Source of the DNA: Ursus arctos
Lineage: Eukaryota; Chordata; Mammalia; Carnivora; Ursidae
Direction of reading: 5' to 3'
Assembly (NCBI RefSeq): GCF_023065955.2
Contig: NW_026622786.1
Coordinates: 53,305,438 to 53,369,437, forward strand
Length of the DNA stretch: 64,000 nt
Shown here in pieces: positions 36,446 through 47,728 of this stretch (positions within the stretch are counted from its first letter, which is position 1; the number at the start of each line of letters is the position of its first letter). The notes under the pieces are model-generated. The model searched no databases. It had not been told where the DNA came from and saw only the letters and a program-made list of their open reading frames with translations. A program made the translations under genes and the position numbers.

Positions 36446-39113
36446 CTTCGTAATGGTTCTTGGAAGGCTAAGTATTTTTGAGACTCCCTGAATGAGGAAC
36501 AGCGTGGGAGCAAAGCGCTGCACCCACCACAAAGGGTGCTGCCTTCCCTCAGATGTCTGAAGGGCACACACATCTTCTGAGAAGATGGAAACTCATCAGC
36601 TTGAGGAGAAAATGCCAAGTTTAAAGGGAGCTTGTTAGAGAGGGAGCTATCACAGATTATTAATTTAGCCTTCTCTCCCAGCAAGTGTTTGATGTAAATG
36701 GCAAGGGTTCGAAGGTCAAAGAGGAAGAAGTATGTGCTTTAATTTCTCCCCCCTAGAGGTGCATGAGTGTTTTCTATTAACAAAAACCCTGTAGCCAACA
36801 AATCCTGGGCTTGGATCAAACGACCCTCCATCTTTTAAGTTATAACATCACAGGGAGACATTTCAAGAGGAAACCGGGTCCAGTCAGACCTGCAGTACCA
36901 GAGAGAGGGCTGTTCTGCCCTTTGGGAATTTGAAAAGCATCTTCCCTTTCGCTGAAACTGCTTAGCCACAAAAATGTGCCCAAATAGTTATTCTTGATCT
37001 ATAGGCAGGGGTGAAATTGGAAAAGGGGGTAAGAAAAAGTAGCAGCAGCCCTGGGCAGGGGCTGAGCTAGAACTATTTGTACCTAGAAGACCAACCCCTT
37101 TGGCCGAAGTTCTTAGGGACCGACATTGTAGCAACAAGCTTGATCCACTGGGCGATGTCTGAGTTAGATAACAGCCAGTACTTGACATGCGCTTGGCAGA
37201 GTATGCGGTACATAGTAAGTGCTCAATAAATGACATTACGCACTTCTTTCTCCATGCCCTTAATAACACAGGAGGGTCATCCTATTCATTTCTTATCCCC
37301 ACATCCACCCAGGACCCTCGCTGCCGCTCCAAACCTAGAAGTGGGGGCTGAAGCATTAAATCCTGAGGACCCAGCAACACCGCTCTTCATAAAGGCTAAC
37401 ACTTTGGGAGACCTCTGGCATCAGGCGTTATACCAGACACACCCTCAGACCTTCTCTTAGAACCCTACAGCTATTAGGAGTGCACCCCCAGTGTTTAGGG
37501 TAAGGACCTTTGAGGCTAAGAATAGGAAGCTTAGATTAGAACCCTGGTTACTCTAAACAGGCTTTTGTGAGTTGGCCTGGGAACTGGGTCTGCTTTTATA
37601 ACCCCTCTGGCTAATGTTGCTCCAAACAACAGACTTGGAAATGAGCTTTGGAAGCCAGAGTGTTTGTAAACTGAGGATAGCTGGAACTGTTCACATCTCT
37701 TGCCATCTTTGGGGAATGCCTCTGCACTACTTAAAAACAGCTTTTAGTTTGAAGCACACCCACAAAACCTACAAGAAGCTAAGCAGACCTTTCCTTACAG
37801 GACAGTCCTAGGAGACTGGAGAATGGAGTCTCAGCTCGGGGAGAGGAAAAATAAATAATAATCCAAGTTATAAATAAATAATAATCCAAGTTAAGAGTTG
37901 TCAGGAAACACACAGAGGAAGAGTAAAGCATAGTAATGGTTTCCGGGCCACTTGTGAGTTTTCTAAAAATGTCATAAGGAAGAACGGTAGCTTGGGAGAG
38001 AGAAGCATGCGAAGAGTTAAGTCCTTAGGCAATCCTTGCCGGTCACGTGACCCCTCCACAGCCAGCCAGCAAAGTCTTGACCACTGCACAGGCATAATTT
38101 CCCTGAGCTCCCCCTGATCCCCCTGCTGTTCCCAGGCTGCTTTCACATCTCCCCAGGAGAGCGTCTGCTCCAGGAAAGCAGGCCTGTATTCTGTGGACTA
38201 TCGTCAGCATCCTTGCGGATGCCTGACAAGTAGTAGACATTATCTAGACGTGAAATGAATTTTTTCATCATTTACCTAATTTCCCTGGTTATTTTGTTTA
38301 GACACACAAGAATCCCCTCTGAAGTTTTAAAGGGGCTAGTTACATAGCGATACGAATGTTTTGAGGAAAAAAAGGCATTTATAGAATTCTAATAGGACAA
38401 AACTATGAAGAAACAGTCCAATGTCTGTCTATACAATCTTGATCTTAGCCCGACTAAAAGAACCAATGTTTAAAAAATCAAATAAATGGAAGATACCTAA
38501 AATGACGCTGTAGGACACACTGCTCGGTATTTTAAGCATGTTGAAAGAACAGAGGAACAATGGCAGTTATGTTACCAGGTTTCTCATTTCTCAATTCAGT
38601 GTCAGGGAAACGGCACCACATACCTTTACTTCCATAGTTTAGGAATACGCTAAAAGCAATTTCAACAAGAAATCCATTGTATTACATTCGAATTCTGTAA
38701 CTCTTGAATCAAAGAGAAGACAAATTTTTGGAGGGTAAACTAAAAAAAGGATATTTTTCATACTTCACCTCCTTCATATTTTACTGTGTTGTAATGAGAG
38801 TCCCTAAACAATCTACTTGATAACTTTTTCTAAAAGAGATGGTAATTGTCCTTATGAGTAAAAAAAATTATGCACTGAAATCCAGTAAAATTTGTATTTG
38901 TTTATTGAAACTTAATAGGTATATTTTCAAATACCTAAATGAACTAAATGCAAGGGGCTTAATAACCACATCCTAGAGTAGCAATTTTCTTTTTTGCTTT
39001 TCTAAATGTCATCATGAAACAAATAAGAAATCATGGGTGGGCAAATAGAGATTGGTCAAAAACCTGAGATGAGCAAAACACAGATTCTAAATAATCTGTC
39101 ACCAGATGCTTAG
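36446..39113. other. Intronic, nothing recognised except a short tandem repeat
   Basis: An L2 or MIR tail-like word occurs near 37200-37235 (agtaagtgctcaataaatg). Otherwise only the 23-bp duplication is supported. Confidence 0.5.
37849..37893. repeat. Tandem duplication of 23 bp
   Basis: A unit ending in ataatccaagtta is present at 37849-37870 and again at 37872-37893, with one linking base. Confidence 0.9.
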
Positions 39114-39128
39114 AAATAGGGTTCTGTC

Positions 39129-39329
39129 GGGGCACCTGGGTGGCTCAGTTGTTAAGCGTCTGCCTTCGGCTCGGGGCGTGATCCCAGGGTCCTGGGATTG
39201 AGCCCTGCATCGGGGCTCCCTGCTCCACTGGGAGCCTGCTTCTTCCTCTCCCACTCCCCCTGCTTGTGTTCCCTCTCTCGCTGGCTGTGTCTCTCTCTGT
39301 CAAATAGGTAAATAAAATCTTTAAAAAAA
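39129..39329 (+). mobile_element. Can-SINE, recent
   Basis: Near-complete copy with head gcacctgggtggctcag, gggattgagccctgc, CT-rich body and A-tail. The exact 15-base duplication aaatagggttctgtc lies at 39114-39128 and 39330-39344. Confidence 0.94.
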
Positions 39330-39689
39330 AAATAGGGTTCTGTCCACAGAAGATAGGTAATTAATATGTATCCGTAATAACAGGTTTACAAAATGTAAAC
39401 TCCACCAGCATGGATAATTCCAAACCCAAATCTCCTCACATAAACATAAAATTATATTCTGATACATAAAGTATCAGACCTGCCTCCTAAACTAATTGAT
39501 TTGGATTCTTTTACTAACCAAAGAGATGAAATGGACGCAGATTATCATGCTGACATGAATCAAGTACATCCCATGTTTCACACAAGTGCTCAGTAAAAAT
39601 TAAAAAGTGAGAGAGGAGAATCCGGCATAACTAGGGCACTAACCGAAAGGATCAAAACCATTCTCACATTCTACTGCCATTGGAATGAT

Positions 39690-40195
39690 CAGTGAATGCA
39701 GTCAAGGTTTAGGTTAGCTCTCTGCCACCCACATCACTGGATTAGGTAGGAGTCAGGAGATACAGGTGGCATCAACCAACTCCCAGCTCTAGGAGTAGGT
39801 CCTGACCAGCACAAACTAATGGAATCCCATCCTCCTGCATTCCGCTATCAAGGCCCAATAGGGTAAGCCCAAGGCACCCTCCACATGAGTGCAGGAGGGA
39901 AGGGTCTTCTGAAGAGTAGGATGTGCTCCTGAGAGGCCTGGAATCCCAGCACTCATTTTCCTACACAGGCAAAACCAGCCTGAGGATAAGCTAACACCTA
40001 GAGGAGAGCAGAGCCTGGAAAGAAAGGGGGTAGAGAGAGGTAGCCAGGGCTCTAGATCTAACTGTGCCTGAAGCTCACTCTATCTGTAAACCTTTTTTCA
40101 GCTATTTAAGCCAACAAGCTCACTTTATCTTTTGAGGCTGTTTCAGTTGGGATGGGTTGTTGCTTGCAATTCAAAACATCCTAACAGAATCAGAG
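39690..40195 (+). mobile_element. Old interspersed repeat, family not certain
   Basis: The right end ('actgtgcctgaagctcactc', 'tttaagccaacaagctcac', 'ttgcttgcaattcaaaacatcctaac') is a recurrent mammalian repeat end. The left edge is vague. No coding remnant is seen. Confidence 0.45.
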
Positions 40196-40330
40196 GGGAT
40201 GCGTCTATGATGTACATACGTTGCCACCCTTACAACAATCCACAGTTGAAGCAGGTATGGTTTTTCTGCTAATAAAGTGAGAAAACGAGGCTACGGAGGA
40301 AAAAAAGACTTGTCAAAAGTTACATAGCTG

Positions 40331-40438
40331 GGGGCACCTGGCTGGTTCAGTTGGTAGAATATGTGACTCTTGATCTTGGGGTTGAGTTTGAGCCCCACAT
40401 TGGGTGGAAAGATTACTCAATCTTTTTAAAAAATCTTT
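40331..40438 (+). mobile_element. Short tRNA-type Can-SINE
   Basis: tRNA-like part only (cacctggctggttcagttgg, gtttgagccccac), then a short A-rich tail. The duplication aaagttacatagctg (40316-40330) against aaagttacaaagctg (40439-40453) differs at one base. Confidence 0.88.
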
Positions 40439-40739
40439 AAAGTTACAAAGCTGGTAAGCGAAGGTCTCAACTGCCTTTAATGATCACCTGGCAGAGAATA
40501 TCTTTAAGTATGAACAAGATTACCACTGTTGTCTCCTATTTTTTATATGAAAAGTCTTCTTTCCTTGATTCTTTTTCTCGTTGCAGCTGTCCTACTCTTT
40601 TAATAATAGCCTTGGCCCAGTGGGCCTTTGGTGATATACATCATTAACGACTGCAATTTCATATTTAAATGTAATCACAAAGGCAAATGGGATGTTATCT
40701 TTCCCTGAAGAATAAATACCTTCATTTCTCTAACTGGTC

Positions 40740-41330
40740 TCCCTACCTCCATGTCTGCTCTCCCCCACCCCCACCACATACATACAACCAGGGCACCCAA
40801 CAGCCAGACGGATATTTCTAAAGCTAAAGTCAACCACATCACTCACATGCCTAAAGTCCTCCATTGGCTTCCCGCTTCAGCCAGAATAAAATGAAAACTC
40901 ACTGCTCTCCACAGTGATCTATCCTTTCTCCTCTTCCTCCACTCTTACCTTCCTTCTGTGCCTTCTTTCAGCCAGCCTCTCAAACACACCAAGTTTGTTG
41001 TTTTTGCCTCAGACCCTGTGCTTTCTACTCCTCCCCCCAGCTTCTCCCAAGCAGCCCCCAATACGTCCTCACCTCAGCTCAAATACCAGCTTCTCCAAGA
41101 GGCCACTTTTGAAACCCACATTAACCTACTTCAACTTCACAGAACTGATCAGGGTCCAATGTCCCCTTTATTTGATTTTTGCATATTTAAATATCTATCT
41201 TCCTCTTGTAGAAAGTAAGACCCTCAAAGGTAGGGACTTCGTTCTGTTCATCCCTGGGTCCCACAACTTGAGCAGTGCTGGAACATTACAGGAGTGTCAT
41301 CAACAGTTACTAATCAATTGATTGACAATA
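40740..41330 (+). mobile_element. L2 LINE 3' portion
   Basis: 'cacatgcctaaagtcctcca', 'ttggcttcccgcttcagcc', 'ctcagctcaaataccagctt', 'gtagaaagtaagaccctcaa' and 'ggtagggacttcgttctg' follow L2 order. The 135-codon open frame at 40914-41321 is chance over this repeat rather than a gene. Confidence 0.8.
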
Positions 41331-41575
41331 TCTAAGAACCTACATAGGCCACATTAACCAAAACTCCTCAATAGGGCTTTGTTACTAGCTGAAAACAAGA
41401 ACTGCAAAATCCACAACTCTCTTTTAGAGATTTTTATCTATCCTGGATTATGGTTTATTCTTTCTAATCCTGGTCATTATTCTTTACGAAAGCATATCTT
41501 TTTTTTTTTTTTTTAAGTGATCTTTTTCTCACAACAGATTTTGCCCCCCCTCAAGGAAAATAAAAAGTACATCTG

Positions 41576-41607
<32 letters not shown>

Positions 41608-41770
41608 ACAAAAAAACCCTCAAAACTCAACAGGCACACTGGAACTTTTGGAATGGAAATGTTCTAAAACTAGATGGTATCTACTGTGCAAATCTACAAA
41701 AGAAAACCAATAAATGTTTTTTTAAAAAGTCAACAATAAGGAAACAACCTAATTTTAAAATGGTCAAAAC

Positions 41771-41948
41771 GGGGTGCCTGGGTGACTCAGTCAGTTAAGC
41801 ATCTGCCTTCGGCTTGGGTCATGATCCCAGGGTTCTGGGACCTAGCCCCACGTCCCTGCTCAGCAGGGAGCCTGCTTCTCCCTCTCCCTCTGCTCCCCCT
41901 GCTTGTGCTCTCTGTCAAATAGATAAAATCTTAAAAAAAAAAAAAAAA
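41771..41948 (+). mobile_element. Can-SINE inserted in an old L1
   Basis: Head ggggtgcctgggtgactcag, CT-rich body and a 17-base A-tail. It splits L1 fragment A, so it is younger than that L1. No clear target duplication is left. Confidence 0.9.
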
Positions 41949-41973
41949 GTCAGAAGTCTTGGCATTTCACTAG

Positions 41974-42016
41974 TATATATATACATGTATATACATATAC
42001 ACACACATACACACAC
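41974..42016. repeat. Compound TA/CA microsatellite
   Basis: TA repeats pass through tacatg and tacatatac units into CA repeats, between a SINE tail and the resumed L1. Confidence 0.9.
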
Positions 42017-42212
42017 TAATGGCAAATAGGCACGTTGAAAAATGCTCAGCACCGTTATTCACTAGGGAAATGATTAAAACCACAATGACTTATTACTTCA
42101 CGTTTTACAATGGCTAACGTTACAACGTCTGGCCCAATCGAGTTCTGGTGAAGATGGGGAACAACCATGCTGTTCATACATTGCTACTGGAATAACAAAA
42201 GGATATAGACCC

Positions 42213-42408
42213 AGGGGCACCTGGGTGGCTCAGTCCATTAAGCGTCTGCCTTTAGCTTGGGTCATGATCCTGGAATACAACCCCCAACCCTCCCTAACAC
42301 CCCCGCCCCCACCCTCCCCACATCAGGCTCCCTGCTTCTCCCTCTGCCCCTCACCCCACGTGCACTCTCTCACTCTCAAATAAGTATCTTTTTTAAAAAA
42401 TGATAAAT
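42213..42408 (+). mobile_element. Can-SINE inserted in an old L1, B-box region degraded
   Basis: Head gcacctgggtggctcagtcc, then a C-rich stretch at about 42278-42320 where the usual B-box sequence is replaced by runs of ccccc. The flanks gatatagaccc (42202-42212) and gatacagaccc (42409-42419) differ at one base. Confidence 0.88.
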
Positions 42409-42942
42409 GATACAGACCCTCTGGAGGGCAGACTAGCAGTTTCTTACGAAGTTTAAGATATGACATAGTAATCCCACCCCTAAAAATGTGAAAACATGTT
42501 CAAACAAGAACATCTATGTAAATGTCTATAGTACGAATGTTTATAGATTTATGACTTTAAGAAATCCAAATCTTTTCAATTGGTAAATGGATAAACAAAC
42601 CAGCATGTTGGTACACACAATGGAATTCTACTCAATAAAAAGGAATGAACTATTCATATACACAGCATGGATGAATTTCAAATTATGCTAAATTTAAAAA
42701 CCAAGCCTCAAAATGCAAATCATAATGCATTTATAGCACATCCTAGAAACGACGAAACTACAAGATGGGGAACATACCAGTGGTTTTCAGGGGTTCCAAG
42801 TGGAGTGAAGAGAACTGACCACAAAGGAGCAGAATCAGAGAATTGGGGGGGGGAGGGGTGATAAAAAGTATTCTGCATTTTGACAGCGCTGATAGTTGCT
42901 TGACTGTTCATTTATCCAAATTCGTGGAACTCTACACCACAG

Positions 42943-43850
42943 AATACATTTTCACACCCATCAGGATGGCTATTTTACAAAAAATAAGTTTTGGCAAGGA
43001 TGTGGAGAAAGGAGAATTCTTGCGCATTGCTGTAAGAATGTAAGATGTCAGTGGGGTGCCTGGGTGGCTCAGTTCGTTAAGTGTCTGCTTCCAGCTCAGG
43101 TCATGATCTCAGGGTCCTGGGATTGAGCCCCACATCAGGCTCCCTGCTCAGCAGCAAGTCTGTTTCTCCCTCTCCCCCATGATCTCTCTCGCTCTCACTC
43201 TCTCTCAAACAAAAAAACAAACAAACAAAACTTTAAAATACATAGAATGTCAGTTACTATGGAAAACAGTAGGACTATTACTCAAAAAATTAAACATAGA
43301 ATTATCTGATCTAGCCATTCCACTCTGGGTATATACCCAAAAGAAATGAAAGCAGGGACTCACACATTTGTACACTCACATTCATAGAAGCATTATTTAC
43401 AGTAGCCAAAAGGTGGAAGCAAGCTAAGTGTCCATCGATCGATGAATGGACAAACAAAAATGTAGCATACACATACAATGAGTAATTATTCAACCTTAAA
43501 AAGGAAGGAAATTCTGATTCATGTTATAACATGAATGAACCTTGAAGACATTATGGTAAATAAGTCCGTTACAAAAGGACAAATATTGTATGATTCCACC
43601 ACTTATGAGGTGCCTAGAGTAGTCTAATTCACGGAGAAAGAAATTAATAGTTATCAGGGGCTGTGGGGAGAAGATGTTTAATGGGTACAGAGTTTCAGTT
43701 GGGGAAGACGGAAAATTTTTCAGAGATGGATGGTGGTAATAGCCACACAACAAGGTGAAAGTAGTTAATGCCCAGAACTGAACAATTACAATGGTTCAAA
43801 TTGAAAATTTGATGTTATGTATATTTTACCACAGTTTTTTAAATAACATG
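42943..43850 (+). mobile_element. Old LINE-1 fragment B, interrupted by one SINE
   Basis: Directly after fragment A the sequence jumps back in L1 order to 'cacacccatcaggatggctat', so this is a second L1 end in the same orientation. It is broken by the SINE at 43053-43239 and continues with 'ctagccattccactctgggtatatacccaa' and 'ataatacaatggaa'-type ORF2-end sequence to a tail near 43850. The frames are broken by many stops. Confidence 0.75.
43053..43239 (+). mobile_element. Can-SINE inserted in an old L1
   Basis: Head ggtgcctgggtggctcag, gggattgagccccac, CT-rich body and an A/C-rich tail (caaacaaacaaaac). It splits L1 fragment B. Flanks end in atgtcagt on both sides, a partly decayed duplication. 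Confidence 0.88.
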
Positions 43851-44767
43851 AAAAAATATTTGAGGTACTGCAAAGGTTTGGTTATAAAATGTCAAGGCCA
43901 CATGTTTTAAACCATGATCATTACTATCTGCAGGGAGGAAAAAAAAAAGACTATTTTACTGTATGTAACTAAATGAATGTAATGCAGTGTGGGGAAAGCA
44001 CATTTGAATCATTACTGCAGAACCTCATTACTGTACCCAGTTGCCTCCAGAAGGGCTTTTGGCAGGGGGGGGTTGTTTTGTTTTGGTTCTTTTGGCCACG
44101 AAATAACACGGGAAGCATGAGTATTTTTTAAGTTATAAAGAACTATGAAGCTACATTTACATTTTTCTCCATGATCTATCTGAATGAAGCTGTAGTCTCT
44201 TCTCTCTCCTCTCCCTCACCTGGAAGAAACAGATGGCCTACTGCAGATTTTCCCATTTCCAGACCTCTACAGATCCAGGGTCATTCACCCTGAATCCTCA
44301 CCCTTCTAATGGGACCTTATCAGGAAAGTCATGACCAAAGAGTTAATGGGAAACAACTATACTTGAGTTAACTAGGAATAAGAATCCAAACGCTTCACTT
44401 GCGGCACCTTTCCGCATGCGTGCTGTCAGCCCCTGGCTTTTTTTCAGTTCTTCAAGAAGGCCACAGTCCTGCCTCTCAAGACCTGGATGTAGGCTTTTCC
44501 CTCTATTGGGAAGCTAGTCCCCGCCAACCCCTCCCTGCATTCTCATTCTTCCTTTGGCGGCTCCCAACTCCTCCCGATTGGCTCCTTCTTTTGTGAAGCT
44601 CCCCAAACCCTCCCCCCCGCACTGGCTCCTCCCTGTTTGCAAACCCCCTCAACTCCTCCTCTGAGGAGGTGCTGGAAGGGAGCCAGATTCTTTCCTATAC
44701 TACCCAGTCCAGAGTTGTCACTCCCACTCACCCTTGTCCAGTATTTATTGAGTGACTCTAAGTACCA
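43851..44767. other. Intronic, nothing recognised
   Basis: Unique-looking sequence between the old L1 cluster and the recent L1, with a CT-rich half (44400-44700) and no supported gene. Confidence 0.55.
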
Positions 44768-44779
44768 AGAAGCAATACA
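44768..44779 (+). repeat. Left target-site duplication of the recent L1
   Basis: The 12-mer agaagcaataca is repeated exactly at 45561-45572, just after the L1 A-tail. Confidence 0.9.
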
Positions 44780-45560
44780 TTGAAATCAAAACCACACTGA
44801 GATACCACCTTACGCCAGTTAGAATGGCAAAAATAGACAAGGCAAGAGACAACAATTGTTGGAGAGGATGTGGAGAAAGGGGATCCCTCCTACATTGTTG
44901 GTGGGAATGCAAGTTGATACAGCCACTCTGGAAGACAGTGTGGAGGTCCCTCAAAAAGTTAAAAATTGAGCTACCCTATGATCCAGCCATTGCACTACTG
45001 GGTGTTTACTCCAAAGATACAGACGTAGTGAAGAGAAGGGCCATATGCACTCCAATGTTCATAGCAGCAATGTCCACAATAGCTAAATCGTGGAAGGAGC
45101 CGAGATGCCCTTCAACAGATGACTGGATTAAGAAGCTGTGGTCCATATATACAATGGAATATTACTCAGCTATCAGAAACATGGACGGCACTGGAGGAGA
45201 TAATGCTAAGTGAAATAAGTCAAGCAGAGAAAGACAACTATCATATGATTTCTCTCATCTATGGAAGATAAGAACTAGGATGATCAGTAGGGGAAGAAAG
45301 GGATAAAGAAAGGGGGGGTAATCAGAAGGGGGAATGAAGCATGAGAGACTATGGACTATGAGAAACAAACTGAGGGCCTCAGAGGGGAGGGGGGTAGGGG
45401 AATGGGATAGACCAGTGATGGGTAGTAAGGAGGGCACGTATTGCATGGTGCACTGGGTGTTATACGCAACTAATGAATGATGGAACTTTACATCGGAAAC
45501 CGGGGATGTACTGTATGGTGACTAACATAATATAATAAAAAATCATTAAAAAAAAAAAAA
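44780..45560 (+). mobile_element. Recent 5'-truncated LINE-1 insertion (ORF2 C-terminus, 3' UTR, poly-A)
   Basis: The left part encodes the C-terminal end of the L1 ORF2 protein, with recognisable stretches such as [55 protein letters not shown] and TMEYYSAIRNMDG. The frame stays open up to a stop at about 45211. A 3' UTR follows ending in aataaaaaatcattaaa and a short A-tail. The 12-base target duplication agaagcaataca is exact at 44768-44779 and 45561-45572. Truncation at the 5' end, the A-tail and the intact duplication are the marks of target-primed reverse transcription, and the low decay suggests a recent event. The copy cannot move by itself because it lacks ORF1, the endonuclease and most of the reverse transcriptase. 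It lies antisense to CACHD1. Confidence 0.92.
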
Positions 45561-45572
45561 AGAAGCAATACA
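45561..45572 (+). repeat. Right target-site duplication of the recent L1
   Basis: Exact copy of the 12-mer at 44768-44779, directly following the A-tail. Confidence 0.9.
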
Positions 45573-45999
45573 AAGCTACCTGTAGGAGGTTAGGGGGCAT
45601 GACAAACAATAAAGTAAACAAGGTAAGGAGACAGAGTGAGGAGAGGCAAAGCAGGGTACTATTAAAGGTGACCAGGAGACCTTCTAGCTATTCCCAGGCA
45701 GAGGGAACAAGTTCAAAGGCTCTGAGGCAGCTGTGTGCTTGGAATATTAGAGGAACAGTGTATGTGTGTGTGGGAAGGGAGGTAGTTGGGTGCGATGAGG
45801 GGAGGTACGGCCACAAAGATATCAGGGGCTAGGTCCCATGTGGTTGTAAAGGCCACTGTAATTTGGGATTTTACACTGAGTCAGACAGGAACTTTTCCCC
45901 CCAGAAAGATTTTCAAACATCTCCCTGGTAATCTTTCTAACAGCCTTGGTTTCCTTCTAATACTATACAAAAATTAATAGTTTATTTTTAGTTACATGA

Positions 46000-46128
46000 T
46001 TATTTCTTTAATGTCTATTTCCCCTAGTAGATGGTATATTCCACGAGAATAGGGCTTGTGTCTCTTTTTTAAAATCATAAACTGAAATCCATGCATAGTA
46101 CTTGGCATATAGTACATGCTCAATAAAG
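46000..46128 (+). mobile_element. L2 LINE 3' end
   Basis: 'tatattccacgagaataggg', 'cttggcatatagtacatgct' and 'caataaag' are the standard L2 tail. A SINE lies directly downstream. Confidence 0.65.
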
Positions 46129-46141
46129 AGTTAAGGTAATT

Positions 46142-46302
46142 AGGGGCGCCTGGGTGGCTCAGGTCATGATCCCAGGGCCCTGGGATCGAACCCTGCATTG
46201 GGCTCCCTGCTTGGTGGGAAGCCTGCTTCTCCCTCTCACACTCCCCTTGTGTTCCCTCTCTCGCTGTCTGTCAAATAAATAAAATCTTAAAAAAAAAAAA
46301 AA
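46142..46302 (+). mobile_element. Can-SINE with an internal deletion in its tRNA-like head
   Basis: The head runs gcgcctgggtggctcag straight into gtcatgatcccagggccc; the roughly 26 bases that normally lie between two ggctcag motifs are missing. The body and A-tail are otherwise normal. The duplication agttaaggtaatt (46129-46141) against agttaagctaatt (46303-46315) differs at one base. Confidence 0.9.
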
Positions 46303-47491
46303 AGTTAAGCTAATTTATTCTGGCCTCTAGGATAAAGTAGCCCTAAGCACATAATCCACAAATACACACATTTTTGTCTTTGTTATATTCCAATATACGT
46401 ATCTCAACTTTCTCTCACAGGAAGAAATTAGACATCAGAACCAATCAATACTTAAGAGTCCTAATGTGCTTGATACCCTGCTAGACACTTTCACTAACCT
46501 GAAACATTTTAAATCTTTAGTAGCAAGTAAAGGCTCAAGACATTCCACTGTAAGCCTAAAGTAATGAAATTGACACATGAAGCAGTAGCAAAAGCTAAAT
46601 TTGGAGTAAACATGAGAATGTTACAAAGTCTACTGTTGAAAGCTGGCCACTCAATTTCTATAGTCCAGACATTTTTTGAGTCCTCACCATGTGCCAGAAA
46701 CAGTGCTAACCCATACCAGGACTATATGATGAATAAATCTGGGCAGCATTTCATTATGGGAGTTCATGCTCTAATAACTCACACCTGTACAAAGCTTTAT
46801 TGTTTGCAACTCTTGCCCACATTTATTATCTCAATATACATGGATGCAAAAAAGTCCAGGCTTCCTTGATGGTCATATTAATTTACACTAACTCCAGGGA
46901 TCTCAACCTATAACAAATATGATTGGTTCACTATCAGTACAAAGTCTGGTCCCCTGGCATGCATCCCCTAATGCTGCCCCAAGACTATAGAAGGGTAAAT
47001 ACCCCCATTTCATAGGAGGAACGATGAAGTCAACTCTGGATCCAAGAGTCAAGATTGCCAAAAACCTCAATTCTCCAGGCTTCCTCCAAAACCTCCTAGC
47101 GCATCAACCACCTAGTGACCTTCCTGTAGGGAGAAGAGAGAACAAGAAGCAAGGAGCAAAAAAAGAGGCTCTCTCCCATAGTGGCCAAGGGTAGGCCTCA
47201 TTCAGAGGCGACACTGTCCAAGCAGAACACGGCACACACCTCACTTCAGCACCTCCTGTTTCTGGGCTGCCAGAAGAGGCCCTGGCTTTGGAAAAAGCCA
47301 ACCCAATAAAAATGGATGAAATTAGGACAAAGGAGTCCAGTATTTGGGCAGGGGCACAGGGAGCAATCCAAATGGACAAAAACATCCCATAAAGTTTCAT
47401 TTGAGTTAGGAAATAATTAAGGATGAACAAGAAAGCCAACAGGTCCTTCTATACCTCTTATTTCCTAGAGATTAAAGTGATGATCACAGAA

Positions 47492-47498
<7 letters not shown>

Positions 47499-47534
<36 letters not shown>

Positions 47535-47714
47535 GATTTTATTTATTTATTTGACAGAGACAGCCAGCAAGAGAGGGAACACAAGCAGGGGGAGCGGGAG
47601 AGGAAGAAGCAGGCTCATAGCGGAGGAGCCTGATGTGGGGCTCGATCCCAGAACGCCGGGATCACGCCCTGAGCCGAAGGCAGACGCTTAACCACTGTGC
47701 CACCCAGGAGCCCC
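47499..47714 (-). mobile_element. Can-SINE with a very long poly-A tail
   Basis: Reverse-strand copy. The A-tail appears as a run of 36 T (47496-47531), followed by the body, and the head reads backwards as ccactgtgccacccagg. Flanks cacagaaaaacttt and cacaggaaaatctt form an imperfect duplication. A long unbroken tail usually means a young copy. Confidence 0.92.
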
Positions 47715-47728
47715 CACAGGAAAATCTT

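Larger units (their letters stand above)
41720..42942 (+). mobile_element. Old LINE-1 fragment A, interrupted by two SINEs
   Basis: L1 ORF2-end sequence starts near 41720 (ggaaacaacctaattttaaaatgg) and resumes after the SINE at 41771-41948 with 'ggcaaataggcacgttgaaa'. It is broken again by the SINE at 42213-42408 and resumes with 'gaccctctggagggcagac', running on to an L1-type 3' UTR ('gatagttgcttgactg') near 42890-42940. It is heavily mutated, and the left end is approximate. Confidence 0.75.

Noticed and set aside
38435..38470. Possible U2 snRNA fragment (cttgatcttagcc on the plus strand)
   Set aside because: Only about 13 bases match the start of U2 in reverse; the flanking bases do not follow U2.
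40914..41321. 135-codon open frame
   Set aside because: It runs across a decayed L2 element; no coding signature of its own.
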